A DNA stretch of 64,000 nt from Betaproteobacteria bacterium (GTDB lineage: Bacteria; Pseudomonadota; Gammaproteobacteria; Burkholderiales; Rhodocyclaceae). Each line of letters opens with the position of its first letter. Position 1 is the stretch's first letter. This document shows positions 19,426 through 35,170 of the stretch, in pieces. The DNA is taken from the NCBI GenBank assembly GCA_012026885.1, contig VEPL01000025.1:606595-670594 (forward strand). Reading direction: 5' to 3'. Both the position numbers and the translations under genes were made by a program. Below the pieces are notes generated by a model. That model had not been told where the DNA came from and did not search any database. It saw only the letters and a program-made list of their open reading frames with translations.

Positions 19426-22400
19426 ATGCGCCTGACCCGCCTCAAACTCGCCGGCTTCAAGTCCTTCGTCGATCCGACCGCCGTTGCCCTGCCCGGGCAA
19501 CTGGTGGGCGTCGTCGGCCCGAACGGCTGCGGCAAGTCCAACATCATGGACGCCGTGCGCTGGGTTCTGGGCGAGTCGAAAGCCTCGGAACTCCGTGGCG
19601 AATCAATGCAGGATGTCATATTCAACGGTTCGACCAACCGCAAGCCGGTGTCGCGGGCTTCCGTCGAGCTGATCTTCGACAATTCGCTCGGCCGCGCCCT
19701 CGGCCAGTGGTCGCAGTACGCCGAACTGTCGGTGAAGCGCGTGCTGACCCGCCAAGGCCAGTCGGACTACTTCATCAACAACCTGAAGGTCCGGCGCAAG
19801 GACATCACCGATCTCTTCCTCGGCACCGGCCTCGGGCCGCGCGCCTACGCCATCATCGGCCAGGGCATGATCTCGCGCATCATCGAGGCGCGACCGGACG
19901 ACCTCCGGGTCTTCCTGGAAGAGGCGGCCGGCGTCACCCGCTACAAGGAACGGCGCAAGGAAACCCAGGGGCGCCTGGAAGACACGCGCGAGAACCTGCT
20001 GCGCGTCGAGGACATCCGCGAGGAACTCGGTCACCAGATCGAACGGCTCGAGTCGCAGGCCGAAGTCGCTCGCCGCTATCACGCCCTCAACGAGCAGCTG
20101 AGCCGGCGCCAGCAGTTGCTCTGGCTGCTGCGCAAACGCGAGGCGGAGGCCGAGCGGCAGCGCCTGGCGGCCGAGGTGGAGAAGGCGGTTACCGAACTGG
20201 AAGCGCAAAACGCGGCGCTGCGCGAAGTCGAGGCGCGTGCCGAGGAGACGCGCGAGGCACATTTCGCCGCCGGCGATGCCCTGCATGCGGCGCAGAGCGG
20301 CATGTATGCGGCAAATGCCGAGGTCGCCCGGCTGGAGGCGGAGATCCGTCACCGGCGCGAGTCGCGCAGCCAGCTCGAGGCACGCCTCGTCCAGCTCGAA
20401 GGCGAACTGGCCCACTGGCGTGCCAGCGCCGAGAGCCTGGCAGGTGATCGCCTGCGCTGGGAGGAATTGCAGGAAATCACCCGCTTGCGCGTCGAGGAAG
20501 CCGAGGGGCAGCTGCAGGCGCACATGAATCTGGCGCCGCAGGTCGAGGAAGACCACCGTCAGGCGCAGGAGGAACTGCAGCGCCTGACGACGCGCACCGC
20601 CAACGGCGAGCAGAAGCTGGAAGTCGAGCTGACCAACAAGGCGCACGCACAGCGCGCGCTGCAGGCCATCGTCCAGCGCCGCGAGCGGCTGCGCGAGGAA
20701 ACCTTCGGCGACGCGCCGGACGAACTGGCGCTGGCCGAAAAGGAAGAAGAACTGGCGCTGCTGCGCGAGGAACTGGCGGGTGACCAGGATCACCTGCAGC
20801 AGTTGCAGCAGGAAATGCCGCTGCTGGATGCACGCCGCCGGGAAGCACAGGCCGAGCTCCAGGCCTTCGAGCGCGAGCTGGCCGCCGGGCAGGCCCGCCG
20901 CGCCGCGCTCGAGCAGATGCAGGCCAAGACCCGCGCCGCCGGCGCGCTGCCGGACTGGCTGCGCCGCCACGGGCTCGAATCGGCGCCGCCGCTCTGGCAG
21001 AAGGTGCATGTCGAGGCCGGCTGGGAGGATGCCGTCGAGGCGGTGCTCCGTGAGCGGCTCTCGGCGATCGCCTGCGACGACCCGGGCAAGCTCGACGAAT
21101 GGCTGCACGACCGGCCCGAGGCGCGCCTCGCGGTGGCCCTGGCGGGAGGCGCGGATTTCCCGGCTGCAGGCGCGGCGACCGCAAGCGGCCTCGCCGCGCG
21201 CATCCGCTGCGATGATGCCGGCCTGGCCGCCGTGCTTGCCGATTGGCTGGCCGCCGTTCACGCGGCGGAGACGCTGGCCGAGGCGCTGGCCGCGCGCACC
21301 GCGCTCACACCCGGGGCGCAGGTCGTCACCCGCCAGGGCGACCTGGTCACGGCGACCAGCGTCACCTTCTTCGCGCCGGATGCCGGCGAGCACGGCCTGC
21401 TCGAGCGCCAGCGCGAGATCGAGGCGCTGGCCGGCGACATCGACCGTGCCGAGGGGCTGGCCGAGTCGCTGCGCGAGCGGCTGGCGGTGCTCGACGAGCA
21501 GGTCGCCGACAAGCAGGAAGAGATGGGTGAAGTCCGCCAGTACGTGACCGACCGCCAGCAGCGCGTGCATGCCGTTCAGGTGGACGTGCTCAAGCTTGCC
21601 CAGGCGATCGAGCGTCATCGGGAACAGAAGGAACGCGTCGCCGAGCAACTCGCCGAACTGGCTGCGGAAGAGGAGGGCGAACGCGAGCGCGACATGGCGG
21701 CCGACGAGCGCATCGCGGAGATCCGCGACGGGCTGGCGCGCATTCGCGTGCTGGTCGCCGGTGCCCGCGGGCGCCTCGACGAATGCGAACGGGCCGTGCG
21801 CGCGGAGCGAGAGCGCAACGCCGATTTCGACCGCGCGCTGCGCGAGGCACAGTTCTCGGCGCGCGAGGCCGAGGGCAAGCTGCACGACATCTTCGCCCAG
21901 CAGGCCGTCGCGCAGCGCGAGCTGGAACGCATCGGGCGCGACCGCGCCCAGTGTGCCCAGCAGGTCGAGGCGGCGCCGGCCGATGTCATGGAAGGGCAGT
22001 TGCAGGCGGCGCTCGAGGCCCGGCAGGCGGCCGAGATGGTATTGGCCGAGCGGCGCGACGCGCTCGAAGGGGCGACCGGCGGCCTGCGTGCGCTCGAGGA
22101 GCAGCGCCTGCGCATCGAACAGGGCCTCGAACCCCTGCGCGAGCGTATCGGCGACTTGCGCCTCAAGGAGCAGGCCGCGGCACTGAATACCGAGCAGTTC
22201 GCCCTGCAGCTGGTCGAGGCGGGTGCCGACGAGCCGGCGCTCGATGCCGAGGTCGCCGCGATGGCGGCGGCCGGTGCGGCACCCCGGGCACCGGCCCTGC
22301 AGGGGGAAATCACGCGCCTGACCAATGCGGTCGCCGAACTCGGCGCGGTCAACCTGGCTGCCCTCCAGGAACTCGACGCCGCGACCGAACGCAAGGGCTA

Positions 22401-22956
22401 CCTCGACATGCAGGCGGCCGACCTGAACGAGGCGATGGAAACACTGGAAAACGCCATCCGCCGTATCGACCGCGAGACGCGCGAGCTGCTGCAATCGACC
22501 TTCGATACGGTCAACAGCCATTTCGGCCGGTTGTTCCCGGAGCTGTTCGGCGGCGGGCGCGCCGAGCTGGTGATGACCGGGGAGGAGATCCTCGATGCCG
22601 GCGTGCAGGTCATCGCCCAGCCGCCGGGCAAGAAGAATTCGACCATCCACCTGCTATCCGGTGGCGAGAAGGCGTTGACCGCGATTGCGCTGGTCTTCTC
22701 GATGTTCCAGCTCAACCCGGCGCCGTTCTGCCTGCTCGACGAGGTGGATGCGCCGCTCGACGACACGAATACCGAGCGCTTCTGCGGGATGGTCAAGAAA
22801 ATGTCAGGAGCAACCCAATTCCTGTTCATTTCCCATAATAAAATCGCGATGGAAATGGCCGAGCAGCTGGTCGGCGTCACCATGCAGGAAAGCGGCGTCT
22901 CGCGCGTGGTGGAAGTGGATATCGAGGAAGCCTTGAAGATGAGGGATGCGGCCTAG
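19426..22956 (+). CDS. smc: chromosome partition protein SMC
   Basis: 1176 residues. N-terminal Walker [10 protein letters not shown] at 31-39, two long coiled-coil arms flanking a hinge near the middle, and C-terminal signature [13 protein letters not shown] with Walker [14 protein letters not shown]. Acts as a dimer that organises chromosomes. Start ATG 19426; the open frame extends upstream through queF but no homology supports it. Abuts zipA with no gap. Confidence 0.97.
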   Translation: MRLTRLKLAGFKSFVDPTAVALPGQLVGVVGPNGCGKSNIMDAVRWVLGESKASELRGESMQDVIFNGSTNRKPVSRASVELIFDNSLGRALGQWSQYAELSVKRVLTRQGQSDYFINNLKVRRKDITDLFLGTGLGPRAYAIIGQGMISRIIEARPDDLRVFLEEAAGVTRYKERRKETQGRLEDTRENLLRVEDIREELGHQIERLESQAEVARRYHALNEQLSRRQQLLWLLRKREAEAERQRLAAEVEKAVTELEAQNAALREVEARAEETREAHFAAGDALHAAQSGMYAANAEVARLEAEIRHRRESRSQLEARLVQLEGELAHWRASAESLAGDRLRWEELQEITRLRVEEAEGQLQAHMNLAPQVEEDHRQAQEELQRLTTRTANGEQKLEVELTNKAHAQRALQAIVQRRERLREETFGDAPDELALAEKEEELALLREELAGDQDHLQQLQQEMPLLDARRREAQAELQAFERELAAGQARRAALEQMQAKTRAAGALPDWLRRHGLESAPPLWQKVHVEAGWEDAVEAVLRERLSAIACDDPGKLDEWLHDRPEARLAVALAGGADFPAAGAATASGLAARIRCDDAGLAAVLADWLAAVHAAETLAEALAARTALTPGAQVVTRQGDLVTATSVTFFAPDAGEHGLLERQREIEALAGDIDRAEGLAESLRERLAVLDEQVADKQEEMGEVRQYVTDRQQRVHAVQVDVLKLAQAIERHREQKERVAEQLAELAAEEEGERERDMAADERIAEIRDGLARIRVLVAGARGRLDECERAVRAERERNADFDRALREAQFSAREAEGKLHDIFAQQAVAQRELERIGRDRAQCAQQVEAAPADVMEGQLQAALEARQAAEMVLAERRDALEGATGGLRALEEQRLRIEQGLEPLRERIGDLRLKEQAAALNTEQFALQLVEAGADEPALDAEVAAMAAAGAAPRAPALQGEITRLTNAVAELGAVNLAALQELDAATERKGYLDMQAADLNEAMETLENAIRRIDRETRELLQSTFDTVNSHFGRLFPELFGGGRAELVMTGEEILDAGVQVIAQPPGKKNSTIHLLSGGEKALTAIALVFSMFQLNPAPFCLLDEVDAPLDDTNTERFCGMVKKMSGATQFLFISHNKIAMEMAEQLVGVTMQESGVSRVVEVDIEEALKMRDAA

Positions 22957-27048
<4,092 letters not shown>

Positions 27049-27052
<4 letters not shown>

Positions 27053-27735
27053 GCGGGGCGACGGTCGCCGAGTTCCTCGCCTACTGGCACGACGAGGGCG
27101 AGGTACTCGCCCGCCAGGGCGACTACGCGTGGATGGCGGAGCAACTGCCCGGCCAGCGGGTCCTCGAGATCGGCTGCGGGCCGGGGTGGGGTACCGCTGC
27201 GATGCTCGGGCGCGGGGTCGCGGTGATGACGGTGGACAACCTCGATGAATGCCTGGCCGAGACCCGGGAGCGCTGCCCGGGAGCGAACCTCCAGCTCCTG
27301 GCAGCCGACATCGAAACCCTTGCGGCCGGGCATCTGGCTGCCATCGCGGCCTTCGCTCCCGATACCGTCGCGTGCTGGCTGATGGGGGCCCCCGCAGACG
27401 TGACCAGTGCCGCGGCCGGTGATGGCGGCAAGGCAGTTGCCGCCTATCGCGAGCGCATCCATCGCCGGACGGCAGAACTGGCGGCCTCGCTCGCCAGCGT
27501 CCGCTGGTTGCACCTCGTCGACCGCACGGCGATGGCATGGCAGGCCAAGGATATCGGCCGCGACACCCTGATTCGCTATCATGGCGCAACGACGCTGGCC
27601 GGCTTGCCTTTTGCGGCCCACCGTGCCGGCGCACTCTACCGCAAGCTCGCGGCAACCCGGCCTGCGGCTGCCCACCCGGCGCTGCGCGGAATGACCCCAG
27701 TGCTGGCTTCGCTGCTGGCGGAAAGGAAGAACTGA
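27049..27735 (+). CDS. class I SAM-dependent methyltransferase-like protein, unknown substrate
   Basis: 228 residues from a GTG overlapping the galU stop. SAM-binding motif [17 protein letters not shown] near residue 40 and an acidic end of strand 2 ([10 protein letters not shown]). No substrate-specific signature recognised. It abuts the methylthioinosine phosphorylase gene with no gap (TGAATG), suggesting joint expression with galU and that enzyme, but their chemistry is not obviously linked. Confidence 0.75.
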
Positions 27736-28503
27736 ATGCTCGCCATCATCGGCGGCAGCGGCCTGACCACGCTGTCCAATCTCGACGTCTCGCATCGCGA
27801 GGTCGTCCGCACGCCCTACGGCGAACCCTCCGGCGCCCTCGTCTTCGGGCAGGTCTGCGGCAATCCGGCCATGTTCCTGCCGCGCCACGGCTATGGCCAC
27901 ACGATTCCCCCGCACCTCGTCAATTACCGGGCGAATTTGTGGGCGATCCACCACCATAGGGCGAGCGCGGTGATTTCGGTCGCCTCGGTCGGCGGCATCC
28001 GCGCCGACCTCGAGCCGGGCGACATCCTGATTCCCGACCAGATCATCGACTACACGTGGGGGCGCAAATCGACCTTCTTCGACGGCAACGGGAGCCCCGT
28101 GACCCATGTCGATTTTACGGAGCCCTACGACCGCGCCTTGCGCGAGCGCATCGTCGCGGCCAGCGCCGAACTGGCGCTGCCGGTAAAGGTCGGTGGCGTT
28201 TACGCCGCCACGCAGGGTCCGCGCCTCGAGTCGGCCGCCGAAATCAACCGGCTCGAGCGCGACGGGGCGGACATCGTCGGCATGACCGGCATGCCCGAGG
28301 CGGTTCTGGCACGCGAACTCGAACTGCCTTATGCCGCGATCAGCGTCGTCGCCAACCATGCGGCCGGGCGGGCAAGCAGTGCCAACGGCATCCATTTCGA
28401 ACGCCTCGAGCAGGTCCTGCACGAGGCGATGGGAAGGGTTCGCACGATCATCGAGCACATCGCCGGTTGCGGCGATGCCTGCCGGCCACCGCTCAAACCT
28501 TGA
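27736..28503 (+). CDS. S-methyl-5'-thioinosine (or thioadenosine) phosphorylase
   Basis: 255 residues, PNP/MTAP fold. GGSGLT phosphate loop, the [22 protein letters not shown] segment and [13 protein letters not shown] with the purine-site residues. Recycles methylthio-nucleosides formed in polyamine or homoserine-lactone synthesis. In pseudomonads close relatives prefer methylthioinosine after MTA deamination; which base this one uses is not certain. Ribosome site GAAAGGAAG. Overlaps convergent glnD by 11 bases. Confidence 0.88.
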   Translation: MLAIIGGSGLTTLSNLDVSHREVVRTPYGEPSGALVFGQVCGNPAMFLPRHGYGHTIPPHLVNYRANLWAIHHHRASAVISVASVGGIRADLEPGDILIPDQIIDYTWGRKSTFFDGNGSPVTHVDFTEPYDRALRERIVAASAELALPVKVGGVYAATQGPRLESAAEINRLERDGADIVGMTGMPEAVLARELELPYAAISVVANHAAGRASSANGIHFERLEQVLHEAMGRVRTIIEHIAGCGDACRPPLKP

Positions 28504-31051
28504 GCCGTTCGATCAGTTCGGTTTCGATCCGGATGCGCGCATCGCTGCTCGCCAGGTCGCCGCCGCTGATCAGGAAGACGTCCTCCGCGCGTTCGCCGAG
28601 CGTGGTGATCTTCGCCGTGTGCAGGCTGGCGCCATGCCCGGCGAGCGTTGTCGCCACGGTGTAGAGCAGCCCTGGCCGGTCGGCGGCGACGAGCGAGAGG
28701 ACGTAGGAAGAGCCTCTTTCGTCGCGGCGTATGCTGACTTCCGGCTTGATCGGGAAGTGCTTGACCTGACGCGACAGACGGCCGGCCGCCGGTGCTTCCG
28801 GCGGCGTCTGGCGGACCAGGCGCTCGCCCAGTTCGTGTTCGATATAGGCGACCATCTCGCGCTCGCTGGCCTGGCGGGCCAGATCGAGGACGACGAAGCT
28901 GTCCAGCGCGTAGCCGTGCGCGGTCGTGTGGATCTTGGCATCGACGATGCTGAATCCTGCCTTGGCGAAGAAGCCGACGATGCGGGCGAATAGATCGGGC
29001 TGGTCGCTGGTGTACACCATCACCTGCAGGCCTTCTCCCTCCTGATGGGGGCGGGCGCGCACGACCGGTTGGTCATTGAAGATGCGGTAATGCAGCGAAC
29101 GCGTGTGCCAGGCGATTTCCTCGGCGGAATGGCGCAGGAAATAGACCGTGTCGAGCTGTTTCCAGAGCCGTTCGTGGACGGTGTCGGAAAGCGCGAAGTA
29201 TCGCAACAGGCGCATTGCCTCGGTCTGTCGTTCGGCAATGACGCCGTGCGGCTCGAGCGGCGCATCACGCATCAGCTGGTGTTCGGTGAACAGATACAGG
29301 TCCGCCAGCAGCTTGCCCTTCCACTGGTTCCAGACCTTCGGGCTGGTGCCCCGGATATCGGCGTGGGTGAGCAGGTAAAGCGCGGCGAGGCGGCGCGCGT
29401 CGCCGACGAGGCGACAAAATCCGGCAATCACGTCAGGGTCCGAGAGGTCTTCCTTCTGCGCCACTTGCGACATGGTCAGGTGGTGGCGCACCAGCCACAC
29501 CACCAGTTCGGTATCTTCCGCGGTCAACCCGTGGCTGGTGCAGAATTCCCGGGCATCGGCCGTGCCCAGCTCGGAATGATCGCCGCCACGGCCCTTGGCG
29601 ATGTCGTGGAAGAGGGCGGCAAGGTAGAGCAGCCAGGGCCGCTCGAATTCGGACATGACCCGGGCGCAGAGCGGATATTCGTGTGCGAACTCGCTCATCG
29701 TGAAGCGGCGGATGTTGCGCAATACCTGCAGGATGTGCTGGTCAACCGTGTAGACGTGGAAAAGGTCGTGCTGCATCTGGCCGACGATGCGGCCGAAGGC
29801 GGGCAGGTAGGCGCCGAGGATGTCGAGCTGGTTCATGCGCCGCGTCTCGTGAATGATGCCGCGCGGGCTCTGGAATAGGCGCAGGAAGGCGGCACGGTTC
29901 CCGGGGTCGGCGCGGAAGCGGTCGTCGATGCGCTCGCGCGAACGCCAGAGTGCGCGCAGGGTGCGGGCGGTCATGCCATGCAGGTCCGGCTGTTCCTGCA
30001 TGAGCACGAAGCTGTCGAGGATCAGCGCCGGTTTCTGATCGAAGAGGCCCGGGTCTCGCACGTCGAGCAGGCCGCCGACGCTCTGGAAATGTTCGTCGAG
30101 CGGCTGCGGCATCTGCTCGCTTTCCGGTGCCAGCGCCGCGCCGATGTTCTGCATCAGGATCGTGTTGAGCAGGACAATCGTCTTGGCGTTCCGGTAATAC
30201 AACTGCATCAGCTGCTCAGAAGCGCGGCGGGCGGGTGTCGATTCGAAGCCGTACTGTGCGGCCAGCGTGTTCTGGTAGTCGAACAGCAGGCGATCCTCGC
30301 GGCGGCCGAGCAGGAGGTGCAGGCGCACGCGCAGGTGGCGCAGCCAGCCTTCGCACTCGATGAGGTGTTTCAGTTCTTCCGGCGTCAGGAATCCGTTGGC
30401 GGCGAGTTCCTCCCAGTTCCTGCCGAAGCCGGCGGCCTGGCTGACCCAGAGAACGACCTGGAGGTCGCGCAGGCCGCCGGGCGCCTCCTTGAAGTTGGGT
30501 TCCAGGCTGTAGGGCGTTTCGGCGAAGCGCAGGTGGCGCTCCTCCTGCTCCAGGCGCTTGCGCTCAAAGAACGGGAGCGGGTCGAGATTGCCGCGCAGGC
30601 GCTTGGCCAGCGTGGCGAAGAGCTTGCCGTTGCCAGCGAGCAACCGGGCTTCGAGCAGGGCGGTCTGCACGGTGATGTCACCGGCCGCTTCGTCCAGACA
30701 GTCCTGGATGGTGCGGACGCTGTGCCCGATCTCCAGACCGATGTCCCAGAAATGTCCGACCAGGCGCTCGATGCGCTCCTGCAATGCCGCGCCCGGCGCC
30801 CGCGGCAACAGTACGAGCAGGTCGATGTCGGAGGCCGGGTAGAGTTCGCCGCGCCCGTAACCACCTACCGCCGCGAGGGCGAGGCTGTCCGGAAATTCCA
30901 GGCCGGTCCAAAGACGGCTCAGGATCCCGTCGACCAGACGGCAGCGTTCGCGCAACAAGGCTTCCGCGTCGCCGGTGCGCGCGTAGTCCTCACGTAGGCG
31001 CTGCTGGCCGGCCCTGACTTCGTTGCGCAGGGCCGCGACCTCGAGGCTCAT
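28493..31051 (-). CDS. glnD: bifunctional uridylyltransferase/uridylyl-removing enzyme GlnD
   Basis: 852 residues. N-terminal nucleotidyltransferase ([19 protein letters not shown]), PII-UTase central domain, HD domain ([17 protein letters not shown]) and two C-terminal ACT domains. Senses glutamine and modifies PII proteins, controlling nitrogen assimilation. Start ATG 31051 overlaps the map stop (ATGA); an upstream in-frame ATG at 31141 lies inside map and is not supported. Confidence 0.97.
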   Translation of the reverse strand: MSLEVAALRNEVRAGQQRLREDYARTGDAEALLRERCRLVDGILSRLWTGLEFPDSLALAAVGGYGRGELYPASDIDLLVLLPRAPGAALQERIERLVGHFWDIGLEIGHSVRTIQDCLDEAAGDITVQTALLEARLLAGNGKLFATLAKRLRGNLDPLPFFERKRLEQEERHLRFAETPYSLEPNFKEAPGGLRDLQVVLWVSQAAGFGRNWEELAANGFLTPEELKHLIECEGWLRHLRVRLHLLLGRREDRLLFDYQNTLAAQYGFESTPARRASEQLMQLYYRNAKTIVLLNTILMQNIGAALAPESEQMPQPLDEHFQSVGGLLDVRDPGLFDQKPALILDSFVLMQEQPDLHGMTARTLRALWRSRERIDDRFRADPGNRAAFLRLFQSPRGIIHETRRMNQLDILGAYLPAFGRIVGQMQHDLFHVYTVDQHILQVLRNIRRFTMSEFAHEYPLCARVMSEFERPWLLYLAALFHDIAKGRGGDHSELGTADAREFCTSHGLTAEDTELVVWLVRHHLTMSQVAQKEDLSDPDVIAGFCRLVGDARRLAALYLLTHADIRGTSPKVWNQWKGKLLADLYLFTEHQLMRDAPLEPHGVIAERQTEAMRLLRYFALSDTVHERLWKQLDTVYFLRHSAEEIAWHTRSLHYRIFNDQPVVRARPHQEGEGLQVMVYTSDQPDLFARIVGFFAKAGFSIVDAKIHTTAHGYALDSFVVLDLARQASEREMVAYIEHELGERLVRQTPPEAPAAGRLSRQVKHFPIKPEVSIRRDERGSSYVLSLVAADRPGLLYTVATTLAGHGASLHTAKITTLGERAEDVFLISGGDLASSDARIRIETELIERLKV

Positions 31052-31851
31052 GCCTTGATCCAGTCCGGTTTCGGGCGGCAGCCGGCGGAAAGGGTCAGTA
31101 CCTCGTAGCCGGTGGGGGTCACCAGGACGGTGTGTTCCCACTGTGCCGACAGGCTGTGGTCCTTGGTGACGATGGTCCAGCCGTCGGCCATCTCGCGTAT
31201 CCCGGCCTTGCCGGCGTTGATCATCGGCTCGATCGTGAAGATCATGCCCGGCTCCATGACCGGCCCGGTGCCGGCCTTGCCGTAGTGGGTGATCTGCGGT
31301 TCTTCATGGAAGCCTGCCCCGATGCCGTGTCCGCAAAACTCGCGCACCACCGAATAGCCGTTGTTTTCCGCGTGCTTCTGGATGATCGCGCCGATGTCGC
31401 CGATGCGGCCACCCGGGCGGACGACGGAGATACCGAGCCAGAGGCACTCGAAGGTGATTTCGCACAAGCGGCGCGCCTGGATCGAGGGTTCGCCGATGAA
31501 GTACATGCGGCTCGTATCGCCGTGGTAGCCATCCTTGATCGGGGTTACGTCGATATTGACGATGTCGCCGTTCTTGAGCACGCGGTCGCCGGGGACACCA
31601 TGGCAGACTTGGTGGTTGACGGAGGTGCAGATGGACTTGGGATAGGGGTTGTAGCCCGACGGCGCATAGTTGAGCGGTGCCGGGATGGCGCCCTGGACGT
31701 TCACCGTGTAGTCGTGGCAGATCTTGTCGATCTCGGCGGTAGTGATACCGGCCTTGATGAAGGGGGCGACATGGTCGAGCACTTCGCCCGCCAGGCGGCC
31801 GGCGACGCGCATTTTCTCGATTTCTTCCGGCGTCTTGATCGAAATGGCCAT
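31048..31851 (-). CDS. map: methionine aminopeptidase type I
   Basis: 267 residues. Metal ligands Asp in [19 protein letters not shown], His in GHGIG, Glu in FTIEPM and in QWEHT. Removes the initiator methionine. Divergent from rpsB, a common arrangement, and translationally coupled to glnD. Confidence 0.97.
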   Translation of the reverse strand: MAISIKTPEEIEKMRVAGRLAGEVLDHVAPFIKAGITTAEIDKICHDYTVNVQGAIPAPLNYAPSGYNPYPKSICTSVNHQVCHGVPGDRVLKNGDIVNIDVTPIKDGYHGDTSRMYFIGEPSIQARRLCEITFECLWLGISVVRPGGRIGDIGAIIQKHAENNGYSVVREFCGHGIGAGFHEEPQITHYGKAGTGPVMEPGMIFTIEPMINAGKAGIREMADGWTIVTKDHSLSAQWEHTVLVTPTGYEVLTLSAGCRPKPDWIKA

Positions 31852-31885
31852 GGCAGGTGCGGCAAAGGGCTTACGGAGAGGGCGA

Positions 31886-31913
31886 AGAATAAAGGATGCC
31901 CGTCATTTCGCAA
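31886..31913 (-). promoter_or_regulatory. probable sigma-70 promoter of map-glnD
   Basis: Minus strand TTGCGA (31908-31913), 16-base spacer, TATTCT (31886-31891), each four of six from consensus; about 35 bases before the map ATG. Confidence 0.45.
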
Positions 31914-31975
31914 AACGCCGAGGTGCGCTGGTCTCCGCGGAAGGCATCTCCGGTCTTTCCGGCCGGCCCGGGCGG

Positions 31976-31984
31976 TGTTACAAT
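31976..31984 (+). promoter_or_regulatory. extended -10 promoter of rpsB
   Basis: TGTTACAAT: TACAAT (31979-31984) with a TGn extension and a poor -35. Leader of about 150 bases to the rpsB ATG, which contains the structured element below. Confidence 0.55.
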
Positions 31985-32052
31985 TTAAAGGTTTTTTCGG
32001 GCGCTTTGCCCGGCGAAACGGCCGCGCACAGGTGTGCGGGGCCAAATCCACA

Positions 32053-32133
32053 CACCCGCCGTTTAAGGGTGTCCGCCAGAAATCCAAGAATGGCGGACGT
32101 TTCCGGCGGGTGGCGGCATAACCCTTAAAGGAG
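32053..32133 (+). promoter_or_regulatory. structured rpsB leader, probable S2 autoregulatory element with pseudoknot
   Basis: Outer stem CACCCGCC (32053-32060) / GGCGGGTG (32105-32112) encloses hairpin GTCCGCCA (32071-32078) / TGGCGGAC (32091-32098). Unpaired TTTAAGGGT (32062-32070) is perfectly complementary to ACCCTTAAA (32121-32129), which overlaps the Shine-Dalgarno AAAGGAG (32127-32133). All perfect pairings; together they make an H-type pseudoknot. S2 feedback on rpsB-tsf is established in E. coli; its operation here is inferred. Confidence 0.6.
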
Positions 32134-32140
32134 TTTCTCC

Positions 32141-32890
32141 ATGTCCGTTACCATGCGTCAAATGCTGGAGGCCGGTGTTCACTTCGGCCATCAGACCCGT
32201 TTCTGGTCGCCCAAGATGGCCCCCTATATCTTCGGTGCCCGCAACAAGATCCACATCGTGAACCTCGAGAAGACCCTGGCCAAGTACAACGAGGCCATGG
32301 AGTTCGTCAAGAAGCTGTCGGCCAACCGCGGCAACATCCTCTTCGTCGGCACCAAGCGCCAGGCGCGCGAAATCGTCGCCGAGGAAGCTGCGCGTGCCGG
32401 CGCCCCCTTCGTCGACCAGCGCTGGCTGGGCGGCATGCTCACCAACTTCAAGACGGTCAAGACCTCGATCAAGCGCCTGAAGGACATGGAGCTGGCGGTC
32501 GAGGCCGGTGACCTGGAAAAGATGCCCAAGAAGGAAGCGCTGACCTTCCGTCGCGAGCTCGAGAAGCTGCAGAAGTCGATCGGCGGCATCAAGGACATGG
32601 CCGGCCTGCCCGACGCCATCTTCGTCATCGACGTCGGCTACCACAAGATCGCCATCACCGAAGCCGGCAAGCTCGGCATCCCGGTCATCGGCGTGGTCGA
32701 TACCAACCACACCCCGGACGGCGTCGACTACGTCATCCCGGGCAACGACGACTCCTCGCGCGCCATCAAGCTGTATGCCCGCGGCGTTGCCGATGCCATC
32801 CTCGAGGGCCGCAGCCAGGTCGTCCAGGAAATAGTCGCCGCTGGTGGCGACGACGAGTTCGTCGAGGTCGAGGAAAACTCGGCCCAGTAA
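32141..32890 (+). CDS. rpsB: 30S ribosomal protein S2
   Basis: 249 residues. [16 protein letters not shown] start, [13 protein letters not shown] and the [17 protein letters not shown] signature are intact, with an acidic tail. Strong GGAG ribosome site seven bases before ATG. First gene of rpsB-tsf-pyrH-frr; downstream expression may be tuned by the hairpin at 32898-32919. Confidence 0.99.
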   Translation: MSVTMRQMLEAGVHFGHQTRFWSPKMAPYIFGARNKIHIVNLEKTLAKYNEAMEFVKKLSANRGNILFVGTKRQAREIVAEEAARAGAPFVDQRWLGGMLTNFKTVKTSIKRLKDMELAVEAGDLEKMPKKEALTFRRELEKLQKSIGGIKDMAGLPDAIFVIDVGYHKIAITEAGKLGIPVIGVVDTNHTPDGVDYVIPGNDDSSRAIKLYARGVADAILEGRSQVVQEIVAAGGDDEFVEVEENSAQ

Positions 32891-32897
32891 GTTGCAC

Positions 32898-32919
32898 GGC
32901 GGGGCGCTGCCGCCCCGCC
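32898..32919 (+). terminator. rpsB-tsf intergenic hairpin (attenuator-like)
   Basis: Perfect 9-bp stem GGCGGGGCG / CGCCCCGCC with loop CTGC, followed by TGATTT. Nine bases after... the rpsB stop region and before the tsf ribosome site AGGAG. The short U tract suggests partial termination that sets the S2 to EF-Ts ratio. Confidence 0.6.
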
Positions 32920-32946
32920 TGATTTGAAAGCTCAGGAGAAAGAACA

Positions 32947-33846
32947 ATGGCGGCAATTACCGCAAGCATGGTGGCCGAACTGCGCGGCAAGACCGACGCG
33001 CCGATGATGGAGTGCAAGAAGGCCCTGACCGAAGCCGACGGCGACATGGCCAAGGCCGAGGAAATCCTCCGTGTCAAGCTCGGCAACAAGGCCTCGAAGG
33101 CTGCAGCCCGTGTCGCGGCCGAAGGCATCGTCGCGGTCAGTATCGCGGCTGACGGCAAGACCGGCGCCATCATCGAAGTCAACAGCGAAACCGATTTCGT
33201 CGCCAAGAACGACGAGTTCATCGCGCTGGCCAACGGCTGCGCCGGGCTGGTCGCCGCGAAGAATCCGGCCGATGTCGCCGCGCTGTCGGCGCTGCCGATG
33301 GGCGATGGTACCGTCGAGTCGACCCGCTCCGCCCTGGTCGGCAAGATCGGCGAGAACATGTCGATCCGCCGCTTTTCGCGTTTCGAAGCCAAGGGCAGGC
33401 TGGTTTCCTACATTCACGGCGGTGCCAAGGTCGGTGTCGTGATCGACGTGACCGGTGGCGACGAGCAGCTGGGCAAGGATCTGGCCATGCACATCGCCGC
33501 GTCCAAGCCGAAGTCGCTTGACGCCTCGGGCGTCCCGACCGAACTGCTCGACCTCGAGCGCCGCGTTGCCATCGAGAAGGCACGGGAAGCCGGCAAGCCG
33601 GAGGCGATGCTCGAGAAGATCGCCGAAGGCACGGTCCAGAAGTACCTGAAGGACGTCACGCTGCTCGGCCAGGTCTTCGTCAAGGCCGCCGACGGCAAGC
33701 AGACCATCGAGCAGCTGCTGAAGGAGAAGGGCGCTTCGGTTGCCGCCTTCACGCTCTACGTGGTCGGCGAGGGCATCGAGAAGAAGGTCGACGACTTTGC
33801 TGCCGAAGTCGCCGCCCAGGCCGCTGCTGCTGCCGCCAAGAAGTAA
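32947..33846 (+). CDS. tsf: elongation factor Ts
   Basis: 299 residues. N-terminal UBA-like [20 protein letters not shown] and EF-Tu contact [10 protein letters not shown] are present. Nucleotide exchange factor for EF-Tu. AGGAG-AAAGAACA-ATG. In an operon between rpsB and pyrH. Confidence 0.99.
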   Translation: MAAITASMVAELRGKTDAPMMECKKALTEADGDMAKAEEILRVKLGNKASKAAARVAAEGIVAVSIAADGKTGAIIEVNSETDFVAKNDEFIALANGCAGLVAAKNPADVAALSALPMGDGTVESTRSALVGKIGENMSIRRFSRFEAKGRLVSYIHGGAKVGVVIDVTGGDEQLGKDLAMHIAASKPKSLDASGVPTELLDLERRVAIEKAREAGKPEAMLEKIAEGTVQKYLKDVTLLGQVFVKAADGKQTIEQLLKEKGASVAAFTLYVVGEGIEKKVDDFAAEVAAQAAAAAAKK

Positions 33847-33868
33847 TCCGTCCGCGGAGAACGACCCC

Positions 33869-34585
33869 ATGTCCGAGCCCAGGTACAAGCGCATCCTCCT
33901 CAAGCTTTCCGGCGAAGCCCTGATGGGCAACGATGCCTACGGCATCAATCCGCAGACCATCGCGGGCATCGTCGCGGAGATCAAGGCGGTCGCCGACCTG
34001 GGTGTCGAGATCGGGGTCGTCATCGGCGGCGGCAACATTTTCCGCGGCATGGCCGGCACGGCCACCGGGATGGATCGCGCCACCGCCGACTACATGGGCA
34101 TGCTGGCCACCGTGATGAACGCCATGGCGCTCTCCGATGCCATGCGCCAGGCCGGGCTCAATGCCCGCGTCCAGTCGGCGCTGCGCATCGAGCAGGTGGT
34201 CGAGCCCTACATCCGCGGCAAGGCCATCCGCTACCTCGAGGAAGGCCGGGTCGTGATCTTCGGCGCCGGCACCGGCAATCCGTTCTTCACCACCGACACC
34301 GCCGCCGCGCTGCGCGGTTCGGAAATCGGTGCCGAGATCGTGCTCAAGGCGACCAAGGTGGATGGCATCTACTCGGCTGATCCGAAGAAGGACCCGTCTG
34401 CCACCCGCTTCGACCGCATCAGCTTCGACGAGGCGATTTCGCGGAACCTCGCGGTGATGGATGCGACCGCCTTCGCGCTCTGCCGCGACCAGAAACTGCC
34501 GATCAACGTGTTCTCGATCTTCAAGCCGGGTGCGCTGAAGCGCATCGTCTGTGGCGAGGACGAGGGCACGCTCGTGTATTGCTGA
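33869..34585 (+). CDS. pyrH: uridylate kinase
   Basis: 238 residues of the amino-acid kinase fold: [12 protein letters not shown] start, IGGGNIFRG phosphate loop, [15 protein letters not shown] and [12 protein letters not shown]. Converts UMP to UDP. Start at ATG 33869 because the longer frame runs through tsf. 22-base gap from tsf. Confidence 0.98.
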   Translation: MSEPRYKRILLKLSGEALMGNDAYGINPQTIAGIVAEIKAVADLGVEIGVVIGGGNIFRGMAGTATGMDRATADYMGMLATVMNAMALSDAMRQAGLNARVQSALRIEQVVEPYIRGKAIRYLEEGRVVIFGAGTGNPFFTTDTAAALRGSEIGAEIVLKATKVDGIYSADPKKDPSATRFDRISFDEAISRNLAVMDATAFALCRDQKLPINVFSIFKPGALKRIVCGEDEGTLVYC

Positions 34586-34596
34586 GGGAGACGACG

Positions 34597-35154
34597 ATGA
34601 TTGCCGAGCTCAAGAAGACTGCCGAACACAAGATGCAGAAATCGCTGGATGCGCTCAAGAACGACCTCCAGAAAGTCCGTACCGGCCGCGCCCATACCGG
34701 CCTGCTCGACCATGTCCAGGTCGATTACTACGGCTCCCCGGTTCCGGTGAACCAGGTCGCCAACATCACCTTGGTCGATGCCCGTACGCTGGGTGTCCAG
34801 CCGTGGGAAAAGAACATGGTGCAGAAGGTCGAGAAGGCCATCCGCGACTCCGACCTGGGCCTAAACCCGGCGACGCAGGGGGACCTGATCCGCGTGCCGA
34901 TGCCGGCTCTCACCGAAGAGCGCCGCAGGGAGCTGATCAAGGTGGTGAAGCACGAGGGCGAGAACGCCAAGGTGGCGATCCGCAACCTGCGCCGCGACGC
35001 CAACACCCACCTCAAGGATGCCCTGAAGAAGCACGAGATTCCCGAGGATGACGAGCGCAAGGCGCAGGACGACGTCCAGAAGCTCACCGACAAGTACGTC
35101 GCCGAAGTCGACAAGATGCTCGCCCAGAAAGAGGCCGAGCTGATGCAGGTCTGA
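34597..35154 (+). CDS. frr: ribosome-recycling factor
   Basis: 185 residues, tRNA-mimic helical bundle plus small domain: [48 protein letters not shown]. Splits post-termination ribosomes with EF-G. ATG 34597 preceded by GAGGGAG; an in-frame ATG at 34579 lacks a ribosome site. 12 bases after pyrH. Confidence 0.98.
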   Translation: MIAELKKTAEHKMQKSLDALKNDLQKVRTGRAHTGLLDHVQVDYYGSPVPVNQVANITLVDARTLGVQPWEKNMVQKVEKAIRDSDLGLNPATQGDLIRVPMPALTEERRRELIKVVKHEGENAKVAIRNLRRDANTHLKDALKKHEIPEDDERKAQDDVQKLTDKYVAEVDKMLAQKEAELMQV

Positions 35155-35170
35155 CCGGCATCCGGTCGGC

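Noticed and set aside
19603-22650. About 1015-codon open frame opposite smc
   Set aside because: Shadow of smc; no ribosome site and no domain-like pattern.
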